A stretch of DNA of 64,000 bases. Source: Collimonas pratensis (GTDB taxonomy: Bacteria > Pseudomonadota > Gammaproteobacteria > Burkholderiales > Burkholderiaceae_D). The notes beneath the pieces are model-generated. The model was given only the letters and a program-made list of their open reading frames with translations, searched no databases and was not told the origin of the DNA. Both the position numbers and the translations under genes were made by a program. The DNA lies in the NCBI RefSeq assembly GCF_001584185.1, contig NZ_CP013234.1, positions 5,394,001 to 5,458,000 of the forward strand, in the 5' to 3' direction. Shown piece after piece: positions 1 to 8,656 of this stretch; position 1 is the first letter of the stretch, and each line of letters begins with the position of its first letter.

Positions 1-448
1 CGCCGACCTGCTGGAAACATTAAATGAACTGGGCCTGGCCGACCAGCGTCCGGTGGCTGCCCTGATCGGCCTCGCCGCCGATGCCGGCTCGCTGTGGAAG
101 GAGCTCCGCGTCGGCGAACTGAAAACCCTGCTGGCACTGGCCATCGGCGATCTCGACGCGGTGCGCGAAGGCTGCGACTGGATCCGCCATTTCAACCAGA
201 TCAGCGTCGAGCGCCAGCTGGTGTACCGCTGCATCGAAAGCTTGATCGGCCTGGGTGACGCCAGCGTGTATGCGGACGCGCTGCGGCAGTTGTACGGTGC
301 CGCCGCCCTGCAACAGGCAGAAGCCCTGCTGAAACGCGAACAGCGCTTCTTCGGCCTGAATGCACCTGGCCTCAAGCTGGAAGGCTGTGAGATGCATCAA
401 CGTTTGCTGGCTGCCTATGGCAAGCTGAACGCCGCCAAGCTGGGGTAA
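1..448 (+). CDS. C-terminal part of a YcaO-type protein (partial)
   Basis: The reading frame is open from base 2, with no start in the window, so this is the last 148 residues of a longer protein. The tail is alpha-helical: it contains WKELRVGELKTLLAL, then an arginine/histidine-rich helix (CDWIRHFNQ) and ends MHQRLLAAYGKL. This resembles what I remember of the TPR-like C-terminus of the OsmC/YcaO-domain proteins (E. coli YcaO type, about 730 aa), which take part in beta-methylthiolation of ribosomal protein S12. The catalytic ATP-binding YcaO core is not in the window, so the assignment rests on the tail alone. It ends 15 bp before the convergent phosphatase gene. Confidence 0.45.
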   Translation, partial: ADLLETLNELGLADQRPVAALIGLAADAGSLWKELRVGELKTLLALAIGDLDAVREGCDWIRHFNQISVERQLVYRCIESLIGLGDASVYADALRQLYGAAALQQAEALLKREQRFFGLNAPGLKLEGCEMHQRLLAAYGKLNAAKLG

Positions 449-463
449 TTCAGGTAGCAACGA

Positions 464-808
464 CTACCCCGCTTCGGGGTCGTCGTTGGCCAGCACGTAA
501 GCGACAGCGTCAGTCAACTGCTCGACCAGTTCCGGATCCATATATTGATATTCATCGGGAATATCCAGCACATGGATCCGTTTGTGTTCCAGCAAACGCC
601 CGAACTCTGCCAGGATCCGATTCTTGTGCTTCTTTTCCATCACGAAGATCAGGTCCGCCCAAGTGATATCAGCAGCACTGATTTTTCTGCGTGCATTCGG
701 GCTGGTACCCGCCGAACGGGCCTGGATCCCTGGCTGGCGCCGCCATACCTGCTCGCCTGTGGGGCTGCGCCACTGATTACGGCTACAAATAAAGAGTAAT
801 TTCGTCAT
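464..808 (-). CDS. low-molecular-weight protein tyrosine phosphatase family protein
   Basis: A 114-residue protein beginning MTKLLFICSRNQWRSPT. The CX5R phosphate-binding loop is C8-S-R-N-Q-W-R14-S15, at the N-terminus directly after the first beta strand as in LMW-PTPs. The usual second loop cysteine (CxxNxCRS) is Trp here, and the protein is shorter than the classical 150 aa enzymes, which fits the short PTP-like subgroup often annotated only as protein tyrosine phosphatase family. An Asp in DIPDEYQYMDP near residue 80-90 could be the general acid. It is divergent from rsuA (88 bp between the starts) and convergent with the gene at the left edge. The substrate is unknown. Confidence 0.75.
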   Translation of the reverse strand: MTKLLFICSRNQWRSPTGEQVWRRQPGIQARSAGTSPNARRKISAADITWADLIFVMEKKHKNRILAEFGRLLEHKRIHVLDIPDEYQYMDPELVEQLTDAVAYVLANDDPEAG

Positions 809-896
809 TTGCCGGTGTGTTATTTATTCATCTGGCAGCATGGTACACGGCTCCGCGCCCCTTTTCGTCCGCCCTTCCTTCTGCTACATTGCCGCC

Positions 897-1613
897 ATGC
901 CTAAACTGACCTTAGACCGGATCCTGCAATCGCAGGGTTTCGGCAGCCGAAAATATTGCCGTGAGTTAATTGAAGATGGCGAAGTCGCCATCAACGGCGT
1001 CGTCGTGACCGATTACAAATCCGTGCCGGACACCGACGGCCTGGTGTTCACCCTGTTCGAAGAAGAATGGACTTACCGCGAGCATGTCTACATCGTGCTC
1101 AACAAACCCAGCGACATCGAGTGCTCGCGCAAGCCCAGCCACCATCCTGGAGTGCTGAGCATCTTGCCGGAACAGTTCAGCTGGCGCGACGTGCAGCCGG
1201 TCGGCCGCCTCGACCACGACACCACAGGCCTGCTGCTGATGTCGGACGACGGCAGCTTCATCCACGCCCAGTCCTCGCCCAAGCGCCACGTGCCCAAGCT
1301 GTACGTTGCCACTACGCATGAGCCGGTGACCGAAGAGCTGGTGCAAAGCCTGCTGGCCGGGGTCAAGCTGCATGACGAGCCGCAAACCCTGGCCGCCGTC
1401 AGCTGCCGCATGCTGGGCACACATGAAATCGAGATCGTGCTGGAACAGGGCAAATACCATCAGGTCAAGCGCATGCTGGTGGCCGCCGGCAACCATTGCA
1501 CCGCCTTGCGCCGCACCGCCATCGGCGGCCTGACGCTGGAGGCGCTGGAACTCGAATTGGGAGAATGGTGCTACCTGGAGCCGGAACACCTGGCCCTGCT
1601 AGTGCCTAGCTAA
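897..1613 (+). CDS. rsuA: 16S rRNA pseudouridine synthase, RsuA family
   Basis: A 238-residue protein. The N-terminal S4 RNA-binding domain (LDRILQSQGFGSRKYCRELIEDGEVAINGV split over residues 4-35) is followed by the RsuA/RluB/E/F catalytic domain. The catalytic motif is PVGRLDHDTTGLLL, where the Asp of GRLD is the nucleophile; YIVLNKP and the C-terminal GKYHQVKRML are also family motifs. The likely reaction is isomerisation of U516 of 16S rRNA to pseudouridine. I chose ATG 897 (MPKLTLDRIL) because the S4 domain begins there; an upstream in-frame non-ATG start at 840 would add 19 residues with no homology. A dispersed palindromic repeat follows the stop. Confidence 0.88.
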   Translation: MPKLTLDRILQSQGFGSRKYCRELIEDGEVAINGVVVTDYKSVPDTDGLVFTLFEEEWTYREHVYIVLNKPSDIECSRKPSHHPGVLSILPEQFSWRDVQPVGRLDHDTTGLLLMSDDGSFIHAQSSPKRHVPKLYVATTHEPVTEELVQSLLAGVKLHDEPQTLAAVSCRMLGTHEIEIVLEQGKYHQVKRMLVAAGNHCTALRRTAIGGLTLEALELELGEWCYLEPEHLALLVPS

Positions 1614-1632
1614 GATGTAAAAAACACAGTTG

Positions 1633-1702
1633 GTAGGGTGGGCAATTTTTTGCCCACGCGTTGATCGCCAAATTCACTCGTGGGCACAGGTGCCCACCCT
1701 AC
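1633..1702. repeat. dispersed palindromic repeat, copy 1 (GTAGGGTGGGC family)
   Basis: The outer arms GTAGGGTGGGCA and TGCCCACCCTAC are perfect inverted repeats. Inside them a second pair, TGCCCACGCG and CGTGGGCA, makes a nested cloverleaf-like structure of about 70 bp. It lies between rsuA and the convergent argB. Four related copies occur elsewhere in the window (8607, 10846, 31951, 33283), so it is a dispersed REP-like element. Confidence 0.8.
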
Positions 1703-1763
1703 GACGTAAAAAAAGCGCAGGGCCTGGGCCTTGCGCTTTCCTGTTTCCGGCCTTTACCGCAGC

Positions 1764-2666
1764 TTAATGCGAGCGGATCATGGTGCCGAAAGCCTGTTCG
1801 GTCAACACTTCCAGCAGCAGCGAGTGCTCAATCCGGCCATCGATGATGTGCACGGTGTTGACGCCCGACTTGGCGGCATCCAGGGCAGAGGAAATCTTCG
1901 GCAGCATGCCGCCGGAGATGGTGCCGTCCTTGAACATTTCATCGATTTCACGGGCCGACAAATCGGTCACCAGGTTGCCTTGCTTATCTTGCACACCAGC
2001 AATATTGGTCATCATGATCAGCTTTTCCGCATGCAGGATTTCAGCGATCTTGCCAGCCACGACGTCGGCGTTGATATTGTAGGCCTGGCCGTCGGCGCCA
2101 AAGCCGATCGGTGAAATGATCGGGATGAAGGCATCGTCCTGCAGGGCTTTGACCACCGCCGGGTTGATTGCTTCGATTTCGCCGACAAAGCCGATATCCA
2201 GGAATTCGCCCGGATGCTCGCGGTCCGGCATGCGGTATTTGCGGGCGCGGATCAGGCCACCGTCCTTGCCGGTCAGGCCGACTGCCTGGCCGCCGTAGTG
2301 GTTGATCAGCATCACGATATCCTGCTGCACTTCGCCGCCCAGCACCCACTCCACCACTTCCATGGTTTCTTCGTCGGTGATGCGCATGCCTTGCACGAAC
2401 GTGCCTTGCTTGCCGATTTTCTTCAGGGCGTTGTCGATCTGCGGACCGCCGCCATGCACCACCACCGGATTCATGCCGACCAGTTTCAGCAAGATGACGT
2501 CGCGCGCGAAGCCGTGTTTCAGGCGTTCCTCGGTCATGGCGTTGCCGCCGTATTTGACGACGATGGTTTTCCCGTGGAATTGACGGATGTACGGTAACGC
2601 CTCGGCCAGAATTTCAGCTTTGATTCCTGGGGCAACGTTGGCAAGATCGTTGGTCAAATCGGCCAT
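1764..2666 (-). CDS. argB: acetylglutamate kinase
   Basis: A 300-residue amino acid kinase that phosphorylates N-acetyl-L-glutamate in the second step of arginine biosynthesis (cytoplasm). Family motifs are [12 protein letters not shown] (ATP-binding Lys/Gly loop near residue 30), [24 protein letters not shown] (the N-acetylglutamate/arginine region), [13 protein letters not shown] and [14 protein letters not shown]. The start at 2666 ([10 protein letters not shown]) gives the usual family length; the frame stays open 44 codons further upstream but that extension looks non-coding. It is a monocistron convergent with rsuA. A hairpin in its leader is listed separately. Confidence 0.95.
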   Translation of the reverse strand: MADLTNDLANVAPGIKAEILAEALPYIRQFHGKTIVVKYGGNAMTEERLKHGFARDVILLKLVGMNPVVVHGGGPQIDNALKKIGKQGTFVQGMRITDEETMEVVEWVLGGEVQQDIVMLINHYGGQAVGLTGKDGGLIRARKYRMPDREHPGEFLDIGFVGEIEAINPAVVKALQDDAFIPIISPIGFGADGQAYNINADVVAGKIAEILHAEKLIMMTNIAGVQDKQGNLVTDLSAREIDEMFKDGTISGGMLPKISSALDAAKSGVNTVHIIDGRIEHSLLLEVLTEQAFGTMIRSH

Positions 2667-2989
2667 GAACAGTCCTACAAGAGATTCCCGGATAGCTGCC
2701 TGAGGAAGAATCGCGGCCCGGCGGGCGCCGGCGGCTAACGATTCTTCGGAGCCTGGGACAGCTGGCCGGAAGAGAATAAAAGGGTGCAAAGACTGCAACT
2801 CGGAGGAGTTAAAAATCGCTGCGCGATGGATCAGCGAGATTTTACATTGAAATGCGCAAGCTTAGGTGTGACAAGCGTGTGATGTGTTGCGCGGATATAC
2901 CATGGCGGCCAAGATGGTTATCATGACGGCCGGGCCTTCCCGATTCACCTTCCGCGATTCACCTCCCCCTTAAGCAAAGGATAGCTGGA
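2667..2989. other. intergenic region with argB leader hairpin
   Basis: A 323-bp divergent region between argB (minus) and the CWC gene (plus). I find no convincing gene. On the minus strand an inverted repeat (arms 2832-2843 and 2811-2821, sequence AAAATCtCGCTG and CAGCGATTTTT) ends in a run of T and lies about 145 nt before the argB start; it could be a leader attenuator or a fortuitous terminator-like hairpin. The rest presumably holds both promoters. Confidence 0.4.
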
Positions 2990-3187
2990 ATGGCGCAATG
3001 CCCGATCTGTCAGCAAGCGTTTTTCTGCGGCGCCGGCCAGCATCCGGTCCAGCCTTGCTGGTGCAGCCGCTTGCCGCCGCTGGCCAACGCCAGCCTGGCC
3101 GCCTCGGCACTATGCTATTGCCCGGCCTGCCTGGAGCGCCTGCTGCAGGAACAAGCCACGGCCGCCCGCCAGGCAGCACCTGAATGA
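2990..3187 (+). CDS. cysteine-rich CWC family protein
   Basis: A 65-residue protein with the pattern CPICxxxFxCGAG at residues 4-15, then CWC at 23-25 and CYCPACL at 42-48. This spacing of cysteines is the signature of the CWC family of small proteins, probably metal (Zn) binding; the function is unknown. The stop codon TGA (3185-3187) abuts the stop of the convergent SPOR gene, so the two stops form the hexamer TGATCA. Confidence 0.7.
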   Translation: MAQCPICQQAFFCGAGQHPVQPCWCSRLPPLANASLAASALCYCPACLERLLQEQATAARQAAPE

Positions 3188-3886
3188 TCAAGGGCAGCTG
3201 CGTACTTCCTGGGCCGGAAAATCGGTCTTGATCTTGTCGAACGCCAGCTTGGCGTCGCCGCCCATGTCGCGCAGCTGAAACGCTACCTTGCTGGAACTGA
3301 CGCTGCGGGTGCCGACCTTGGCGCCGCTCAGGCCGCGCTTGGCCAGGCTGGCGACCTGCTTCTGCGCCGCCTCGTCGGTCTTGAAGATGCCGAGCGAGAT
3401 GCCGTAGCGCAGCGCGCTGCTATCCTGGATCACGAAAAAGTCGTTGATGCCGAGGCGCCGCACTTCATCCGACTTCTTATCCGCCGCTTCCTTGCTGCCT
3501 AGCGAAGGCAGGTAGACCATGTGGCTGGCGACTTCCTGGATTTCCCGCCGCACAAACTTCAGGTTCGGCGTGCGCTCCGCCAGCTGGCTGGAAAAGCGGC
3601 GCGCTTCGGAAGCGCTGAAATTGCCGATCTCGGTGCAGGCCACCGACGCCAGGTCGGCTGCAGCCGGCGCGCCGGCTGCAGCGGGAGCGGGAGCGGACGC
3701 GCTTGCCGCGGCCGTGGCCGCAGGCGCGGCATCGCTGGCCACCAGCTTGATCTTGTCCGCCTGCAGTTGCTTGCCGATGCGGGCCGGCTCGCGGCCGTCG
3801 CTGTAGAGCGCGCCCAGATAGCCTTTTTGCATGGCAAACAGGGCGGCATTCGCCAGTAACAGCAGCCAAAAGATGAGTTTCAACAT
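3188..3886 (-). CDS. SPOR domain-containing protein
   Basis: A 232-residue protein with a single N-terminal membrane segment (MLKLIFWLLLLANAALFAM), an Ala/Pro-rich linker around residues 45-80 and a C-terminal SPOR-like domain (about 85-232) with a repeated FVIQDSSALRYGISLGIF type core. SPOR domains bind denuded glycan strands of peptidoglycan, often at the septum. It lies 3 bp after coaX in the birA-coaX-SPOR transcription unit, an order I associate with Burkholderiales. Confidence 0.72.
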   Translation of the reverse strand: MLKLIFWLLLLANAALFAMQKGYLGALYSDGREPARIGKQLQADKIKLVASDAAPAATAAASASAPAPAAAGAPAAADLASVACTEIGNFSASEARRFSSQLAERTPNLKFVRREIQEVASHMVYLPSLGSKEAADKKSDEVRRLGINDFFVIQDSSALRYGISLGIFKTDEAAQKQVASLAKRGLSGAKVGTRSVSSSKVAFQLRDMGGDAKLAFDKIKTDFPAQEVRSCP

Positions 3887-3889
3887 GTT

Positions 3890-4651
3890 TTAAATAGTCG
3901 CCGCTGCAGTTTGTAGACCGATCAATACCAGATTATCAACTGTTTCATGCCGGATGGACAGATACGGCGCGATCAGCGCCGCCGAGCCGCCCGCCACGAT
4001 ACAGCGTAGCGCCGTTCCCGCCGCCTGCTGTCCGAGCAAGGCAAAGCCGCGTTCGATCGCCCCGACCTGGGCGTTGATGCAACCACTGATGATAGCGCCA
4101 TCCGTGTTGTCTGCAAACAGCGCATCAACCTGCACGTGGTCGGTGATATGCGGCAGCTTGGCGGTACTGCGTGCCAGCGAGGTCGCCATCAGGCCCAGTC
4201 CCGGCAGGATCATGCCGCCGCTGAAGACGCCCTCGGCGGTGACGGCGTCGATGGTGGTCGCCGTGCCACAGGTGGCCACCAGCAGCGTCTCGCGCGGAAA
4301 CAGCTGCTGCGCGCCCAGCGCCGCGGCAAAACGGTCGCAGCCGAGCTGGGCCGGTTCGCGGTAGCCGTTGCGCAATCCCGCCAGCTGCGGCGGCGAGGCA
4401 AACCAGCCGGGCCGCACGGCGGCGCCGAACACGACTTCCAGCATGGTCTGCAGACGTTCCTGCATATGTTCGCCGGCCACATTGGAGACCAGTATCTGCG
4501 CCACTGCCAGCTTGCGCCAGCGTTCGCTCAGCATGGACAGCTCGGACAGCGCCGCCGAGCCGCTCTCCAGCCAGGCGCCCGGCGCCGCGCCGGCTGCCGC
4601 CAGCGCCCATTTGATGCGGGTATTGCCGACATCGATCAATAACATGGCCAT
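3890..4651 (-). CDS. coaX: type III pantothenate kinase
   Basis: A 253-residue protein of the ASKHA fold that phosphorylates pantothenate in the first step of CoA synthesis. The N-terminus MLLIDVGNTRIKWAL is the phosphate-1 motif of CoaX/Baf; CDRFAAALGA and VATCGTATTIDAV (second phosphate motif) and GMILPGLGLM match the family. The second Met (4645, MLLIDVG) is an equally likely start. It lies between birA (3 bp upstream) and the SPOR gene (3 bp downstream) in one transcription unit. Type III kinases are generally insensitive to CoA feedback. Confidence 0.92.
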   Translation of the reverse strand: MAMLLIDVGNTRIKWALAAAGAAPGAWLESGSAALSELSMLSERWRKLAVAQILVSNVAGEHMQERLQTMLEVVFGAAVRPGWFASPPQLAGLRNGYREPAQLGCDRFAAALGAQQLFPRETLLVATCGTATTIDAVTAEGVFSGGMILPGLGLMATSLARSTAKLPHITDHVQVDALFADNTDGAIISGCINAQVGAIERGFALLGQQAAGTALRCIVAGGSAALIAPYLSIRHETVDNLVLIGLQTAAATI

Positions 4652-4654
4652 GGC

Positions 4655-5485
4655 TCAGCCTTCCTTCACGCGCAATGAAATATCCCCGGCCATGATGGCC
4701 AGCGGGCTGGCGCCGCCGTCTGGCTGCAGCATCAGGCGGCCGATCTGGTCGATGCCAAGCGCCCGGCCTTCATGCAGCACCTTGCCCTGGTCCAGGATCA
4801 GCACTTGCTGGCCGGCAAACGCATGCAGCCGGTTCCAGCGCTCGACGAAGGTAGACAAACCGTGGCTTTCGAATTGCCGCATGTTTTGCGCCAGCGCGCT
4901 CAGCAACGAGGCCAGCAGCAGATCGCGGTCTTGCGCGGCCGGCGCCGGCAAGCTGGCGGCACGCTGGCCGATCTGCTCCTGCAGCGGCTCCGGTATGCTG
5001 AGGTTGATGCCGATGCCGATCACCGCCCACACTTGCTGGTCGGGCGCAGTCGCGGTCTCGATCAGGATACCGGCCAGCTTGCGCCCGCCCTGCAGCACAT
5101 CGTTGGGCCATTTCAGCTGCACCGCAACGCCGAAATCGGCGAGCGTCTCGGCAATCGTCACGCCCACCGCCAGCGGCAGGCCGACCAGCGCGTGCAAGGG
5201 CGCGGCAAACGGCCAGGCCAGCGAAAACGTCAGCGCCGCCGCCGGCGCCGTCAGCCAAGTGCGGCCGGCGCGGCCGCGGCCGGCGGTCTGGGTTTCCGCC
5301 GCCAGCAAAGTCGCCGCGCTGAGGCTGCGCTGGGCAACCCGCGCCAATAGGTCGGCATTGGTGGAACCGGTCTCGGCCACCACCTCGATCTGGCAATGCT
5401 CGGCGTGATGGCCGGCAAAGGCAGCGATGCGGGCGGACGACAAATGGCCCGTGGATGATGTTGGTGCAATAGTTTGTGCAGTCAT
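4655..5485 (-). CDS. birA: biotin--[acetyl-CoA-carboxylase] ligase, no DNA-binding domain
   Basis: A 276-residue protein with only the catalytic biotin protein ligase domain and the C-terminal SH3-like domain. Motifs are ETGSTNADL, the biotin-binding GRGRAGRTW loop, LKWPNDVL and GIGINLSIP. It joins biotin to AMP and then to the carboxyl carrier protein. It lacks the N-terminal winged-helix repressor domain of E. coli BirA, so it is unlikely to repress biotin genes. The start at ATG 5485 (MTAQTIAPTS) gives a usual monofunctional length. It is the first gene of the birA-coaX-SPOR unit and divergent from mlaE. Confidence 0.9.
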   Translation of the reverse strand: MTAQTIAPTSSTGHLSSARIAAFAGHHAEHCQIEVVAETGSTNADLLARVAQRSLSAATLLAAETQTAGRGRAGRTWLTAPAAALTFSLAWPFAAPLHALVGLPLAVGVTIAETLADFGVAVQLKWPNDVLQGGRKLAGILIETATAPDQQVWAVIGIGINLSIPEPLQEQIGQRAASLPAPAAQDRDLLLASLLSALAQNMRQFESHGLSTFVERWNRLHAFAGQQVLILDQGKVLHEGRALGIDQIGRLMLQPDGGASPLAIMAGDISLRVKEG

Positions 5486-5682
5486 GCCGCGCATTGTAGC
5501 GGGAGTTATGGCGGAATGCGGCCGGCAATGCAGAGTTCCGCTATGGAAAACAGTACCGGCGCCTGCCATCGCTCCGGATTTTCATTTCATAACAGGCAAC
5601 TACTCCTTGCTATTACACTTTCCCTACAAGTTTTATCACTACTGCAATAGTGCTAAGCGCGATTCTCCCTTAAACTGGTGCG

Positions 5683-6806
5683 ATGCCGAATCCCGATTCC
5701 TCTACGCCCGTTCTCGACGTTACAGATGGCAGCCTGGTCGCCGCGCGCGGCAACTGGCAGGTGCATGCCCTGACCCGGCCGGGCGTAATCCAGGCCATCG
5801 AAGCCAAGCTGAAAGGCTTGAGCCGGCAATCGGCCGCGCTGCGCTGGGACCTGTTGCAGATCGGCACGCTCGACCATATCGGCGCCCAGCTGTTGTGGAA
5901 TGCCTGGGGCAAGCAGCGGCCGCCGCAACTGACCGTGGCGCCGCAGCACCGCGACTTTTTCCAGCGTCTGGCCGACGCCGGCCCGCTGCAGCTGCCGCCC
6001 AAGCCGCCGCGGCGGCGCCTGTTCAACGCCATCTACGACATGGGCAGCGACACCCTCGGTCACATGGCCGGCTTCATCACCCTGCTGGGACAGCTGGTGC
6101 TGGATTTCCTGCGCATGCTGCAGGTGCCGCAGCGCGCGCCCTGGAAAGAAATTTCCGCGAATATCTATCATGTCGGCTACCAGGCGCTCGGCATCACCGC
6201 ACTGGTCGGCTTCCTGATCGGCGTGGTGCTGTCTTTCCTGTCGGCGCAGCAGCTGCACACCTTTGGCGGCGACATCTACCTGGTCAACATCCTCGGCATG
6301 AGCATCATCCGCGAACTCGGACCGCTGTTAGCTGCGATCCTGGTGGCCGGCCGCTCCGGCTCGGCGATCACCGCCCAGCTGGGCGTGATGCGGGTCACCG
6401 AAGAACTGGACGCGATGCTGGTGATGGCCTGCCGCACGGCTTCCGCCTGATCCTGCCGCGGGTGCTGGCCTTGCTGGTGGCGATGCCCTTGCTGGTGATC
6501 TGGACCGACGCCATCGCCTTGCTGGGCGGGATGACGGCGGCGCAATTGCAGCTGGGCTTGTCGCCGACCTATTTCCTGCAGCAGCTGCCGAATGCGGTGC
6601 CGCTGCCGAACTACCTGATCGGCCTCGGCAAAGGCGCGGTGTTCGGCGGCCTGATTGCCATGGTGGCTTGCTATTTCGGCCTGCGCATCGAACCGAATAC
6701 CGAAAGCCTGGGCCATGGCACCACCACCTCGGTAGTGACCGCGATCACCATCGTGATCGTGGCCGACGCCATCTTCGCCATCATTTTCAGCGGCGTGGGG
6801 TTCTGA
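5683..6806 (+). pseudogene. mlaE: MlaE-type ABC transporter permease with N-terminal STAS domain, frameshifted
   Basis: The first frame (5683-6450) encodes a STAS-like N-terminal domain (about residues 10-100, with LLQIGTLDHIGAQLLW) and the first half of an MlaE permease (GMSIIRELGPLL, GRSGSAITAQLG, TEELDAMLVM). The protein then continues in another frame (about 6427-6806: LILPRVLALLVAMPLL through IIFSGVGF). Restoring one G in the GG at about 6426-6427 (GTG ATG GGC CTG CCG CAC) joins both halves into the expected VMGLPHGFRLILPRV. So either the gene is broken by a one-base deletion or this is a sequencing error. Family role: inner-membrane permease of an MCE phospholipid transporter. Its stop overlaps the mlaF start by one base. 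Confidence 0.85.
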
Positions 6807-7624
6807 TGGATAACACACAACTAAGCACGCAACTGAGCATCCAGCCAAGCAGCCAAGCGAGCGCCCAGCCGATTATCGAGATCGACAAGCTGTGGACCCA
6901 GTTCGGCCCGGTGGTGATCCACCAGGACCTCGACCTGCGCGTCGCCGCCGGTGAAATCGTCGGCCTGGTAGGCGGCTCCGGTTCCGGCAAGACCACGCTG
7001 GTGCGGCAGATCCTTGGCCTGAACCGTCCAACCAAGGGCAAGGTCAGCGTATTCGGCACCGACATCAGCCAGGCCGATGTGGAACAGATGTATGCGTTGC
7101 AAAACCGCTGGGGCATGCTGTTCCAGCAAGGCGCGCTGTTTTCCGCGCTGACGGTGCTGGACAATGTCGCGCTGCCGATGCGCGAGCTGCGCGCCCTGCC
7201 CGACAAGCTGATCCGCGACGCCGCCCTGCTCAAGCTGCAGATGGCCGGCATCGGCCCCGAACACGCGCTGAAGATGCCGTCCGACCTGTCCGGCGGCATG
7301 ATCAAGCGGGTAGCACTGGCGCGCGCGCTGGCGCTGGAACCGGAGCTGCTGTTCCTGGACGAGCCGACCGCCGGCCTCGATCCGGCGTCCTCGGCGGCCT
7401 TCATCGAGCTGATCCGTTCGCTGCACAAGGACATGAGCCTGACCGTGGTGATGATCACGCACGACCTGGAACCGCTGCTGGCGCTGTCGACCAAGATCGC
7501 GGTGCTGGCGGACAAGCACGTGATCGCCTACGACACGCCGGAACGCGTCATGAAAGTACGTCATCCCTTTATCGAGACATTTTTTCTTACAGCCAACCGC
7601 TATGAACACGACACTTGCGGCTAG
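6806..7624 (+). CDS. mlaF: MCE/Mla-type ABC transporter ATP-binding protein
   Basis: A 272-residue ATPase with Walker A GGSGSGKTT, signature LSGGM followed by IKRVALARAL, Walker B LLFLDEPTAGLD and switch His in MITHD. The MlaF-type C-terminus ends with VRHPFIETFFL. It powers lipid transport across the envelope with MlaE and MlaD. ATG 6806 overlaps the mlaE stop (TGATG), which suggests translational coupling; the frame is open further upstream but only over mlaE. The N-terminal 25 residues are Gln/Ser-rich and variable. Confidence 0.9.
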   Translation: MDNTQLSTQLSIQPSSQASAQPIIEIDKLWTQFGPVVIHQDLDLRVAAGEIVGLVGGSGSGKTTLVRQILGLNRPTKGKVSVFGTDISQADVEQMYALQNRWGMLFQQGALFSALTVLDNVALPMRELRALPDKLIRDAALLKLQMAGIGPEHALKMPSDLSGGMIKRVALARALALEPELLFLDEPTAGLDPASSAAFIELIRSLHKDMSLTVVMITHDLEPLLALSTKIAVLADKHVIAYDTPERVMKVRHPFIETFFLTANRYEHDTCG

Positions 7625-7655
7625 GCAGCAGTTGGCTGCATAGATAGGAAACGCC

Positions 7656-8603
7656 ATGGAAAACAAAGCACATGCCCTGATTGCCGGCCTGTTCACCGTG
7701 ATCTTGCTGATCGCGGCGATCATCGGCGTCATGTGGTTCAACAGCGACCGCGTCGAGCGGGTGCCGTATGAAATCGCCACCAAGCTGTCGGTGCCCGGCC
7801 TCAATCCGCAGGCCGATGTCCGCTATCGCGGGCTGGATGCCGGCAAGGTCGATGCGATCACCTTCGATCCCAAGTTTCCCGGCCAGATCCTGATCAAGAT
7901 CAAGATCAATCCGGACACGCCGGTGACGCAGTCCACCTTCGCCACCCTGGGTTACCAGGGCGTCACCGGCATCGCCTATATCCAGCTGGACGACGACGGC
8001 AGCAAGCCGGTCAAGCTGGCCAGCAGCAAGCAGCATCTGGCCCGCATCGAGCTGCGCCCCAGCCTGTTCGACAACCTTCAGAGCAAGGGTGCGATCATCC
8101 TGTCGCGCGCCGACGAGATGATCAACAAGCTCAACGACCTGCTCGATCCGGCCAACCAGAAAACCATGGTGAAAGCCTTCAGCGACGTCAGCGATACCGC
8201 CAACGCCTACCGCGACATCCCGCAAAAACTGGAGCCGACCATACGCCAGCTGCCGGCCCTGACCGGTGAACTGAACCAGGCGCTGGCTTCGGTGACCGCG
8301 CTGTCGAACAACATGAGCGTGCTCAGCAAGAACCTCAACAGCCTGACCGCCAGTCTGCAGGGACCGGACGGCGCCGTCACCAACCTGACGGGCGCGGTGC
8401 AGAATATCGGCTCGGTGGCCAGCGGCGTCGAGTACGATACGCTGCCGCGCTTCAATACCCTGACCAATGAAGCGCGCAGCTCGATGCGCACACTGAACCA
8501 GACCCTGGATCACTTCAACCAGCAGCCGCAAAGTATCCTGTTCGGCAGCAAGGCGCTGCCACCGGGTCCGGGCGAAGCGGGCTTTGTCGCACCAAGCAAA
8601 TAA
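7656..8603 (+). CDS. mlaD: MlaD/MCE family periplasmic substrate-binding protein
   Basis: A 315-residue protein with one N-terminal membrane anchor (residues 7-28, HALIAGLFTVILLIAAIIGV), then an MCE domain (about 38-115: LNPQADVRYRGLDAGKVDAI, VTGIAYIQLDD) and a long alpha-helical/coiled region to the C-terminus. MCE proteins form hexameric rings that carry lipids between the inner membrane complex and the outer membrane. It lies 31 bp after mlaF in the operon. The single MCE domain and long helix are closer to the LetB/PqiB/Mce helper layout with a PqiC lipoprotein than to the E. coli Mla set. Confidence 0.87.
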   Translation: MENKAHALIAGLFTVILLIAAIIGVMWFNSDRVERVPYEIATKLSVPGLNPQADVRYRGLDAGKVDAITFDPKFPGQILIKIKINPDTPVTQSTFATLGYQGVTGIAYIQLDDDGSKPVKLASSKQHLARIELRPSLFDNLQSKGAIILSRADEMINKLNDLLDPANQKTMVKAFSDVSDTANAYRDIPQKLEPTIRQLPALTGELNQALASVTALSNNMSVLSKNLNSLTASLQGPDGAVTNLTGAVQNIGSVASGVEYDTLPRFNTLTNEARSSMRTLNQTLDHFNQQPQSILFGSKALPPGPGEAGFVAPSK

Positions 8604-8606
8604 ACC

Positions 8607-8638
8607 GTAGGGTGGGCAGGGGGTTCTGCCCACCCTAC
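8607..8638. repeat. dispersed palindromic repeat, copy 2
   Basis: GTAGGGTGGGCAG and CTGCCCACCCTAC form a perfect 13-bp stem with a 6-nt loop. This is the minimal copy of the family. It lies 3 bp after the mlaD stop and inside the transcription unit, between mlaD and the lipoprotein gene, so it will be transcribed as a hairpin. Confidence 0.8.
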
Positions 8639-8656
8639 CAATATTAAAGGCATGTC

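Noticed and set aside
966..1589. Long minus-strand open frame (207 aa) opposite rsuA
   Set aside because: It mirrors the GC-rich codon pattern of rsuA, is rich in His/Gln/Ala, and has no protein-like motif; it is a shadow frame.
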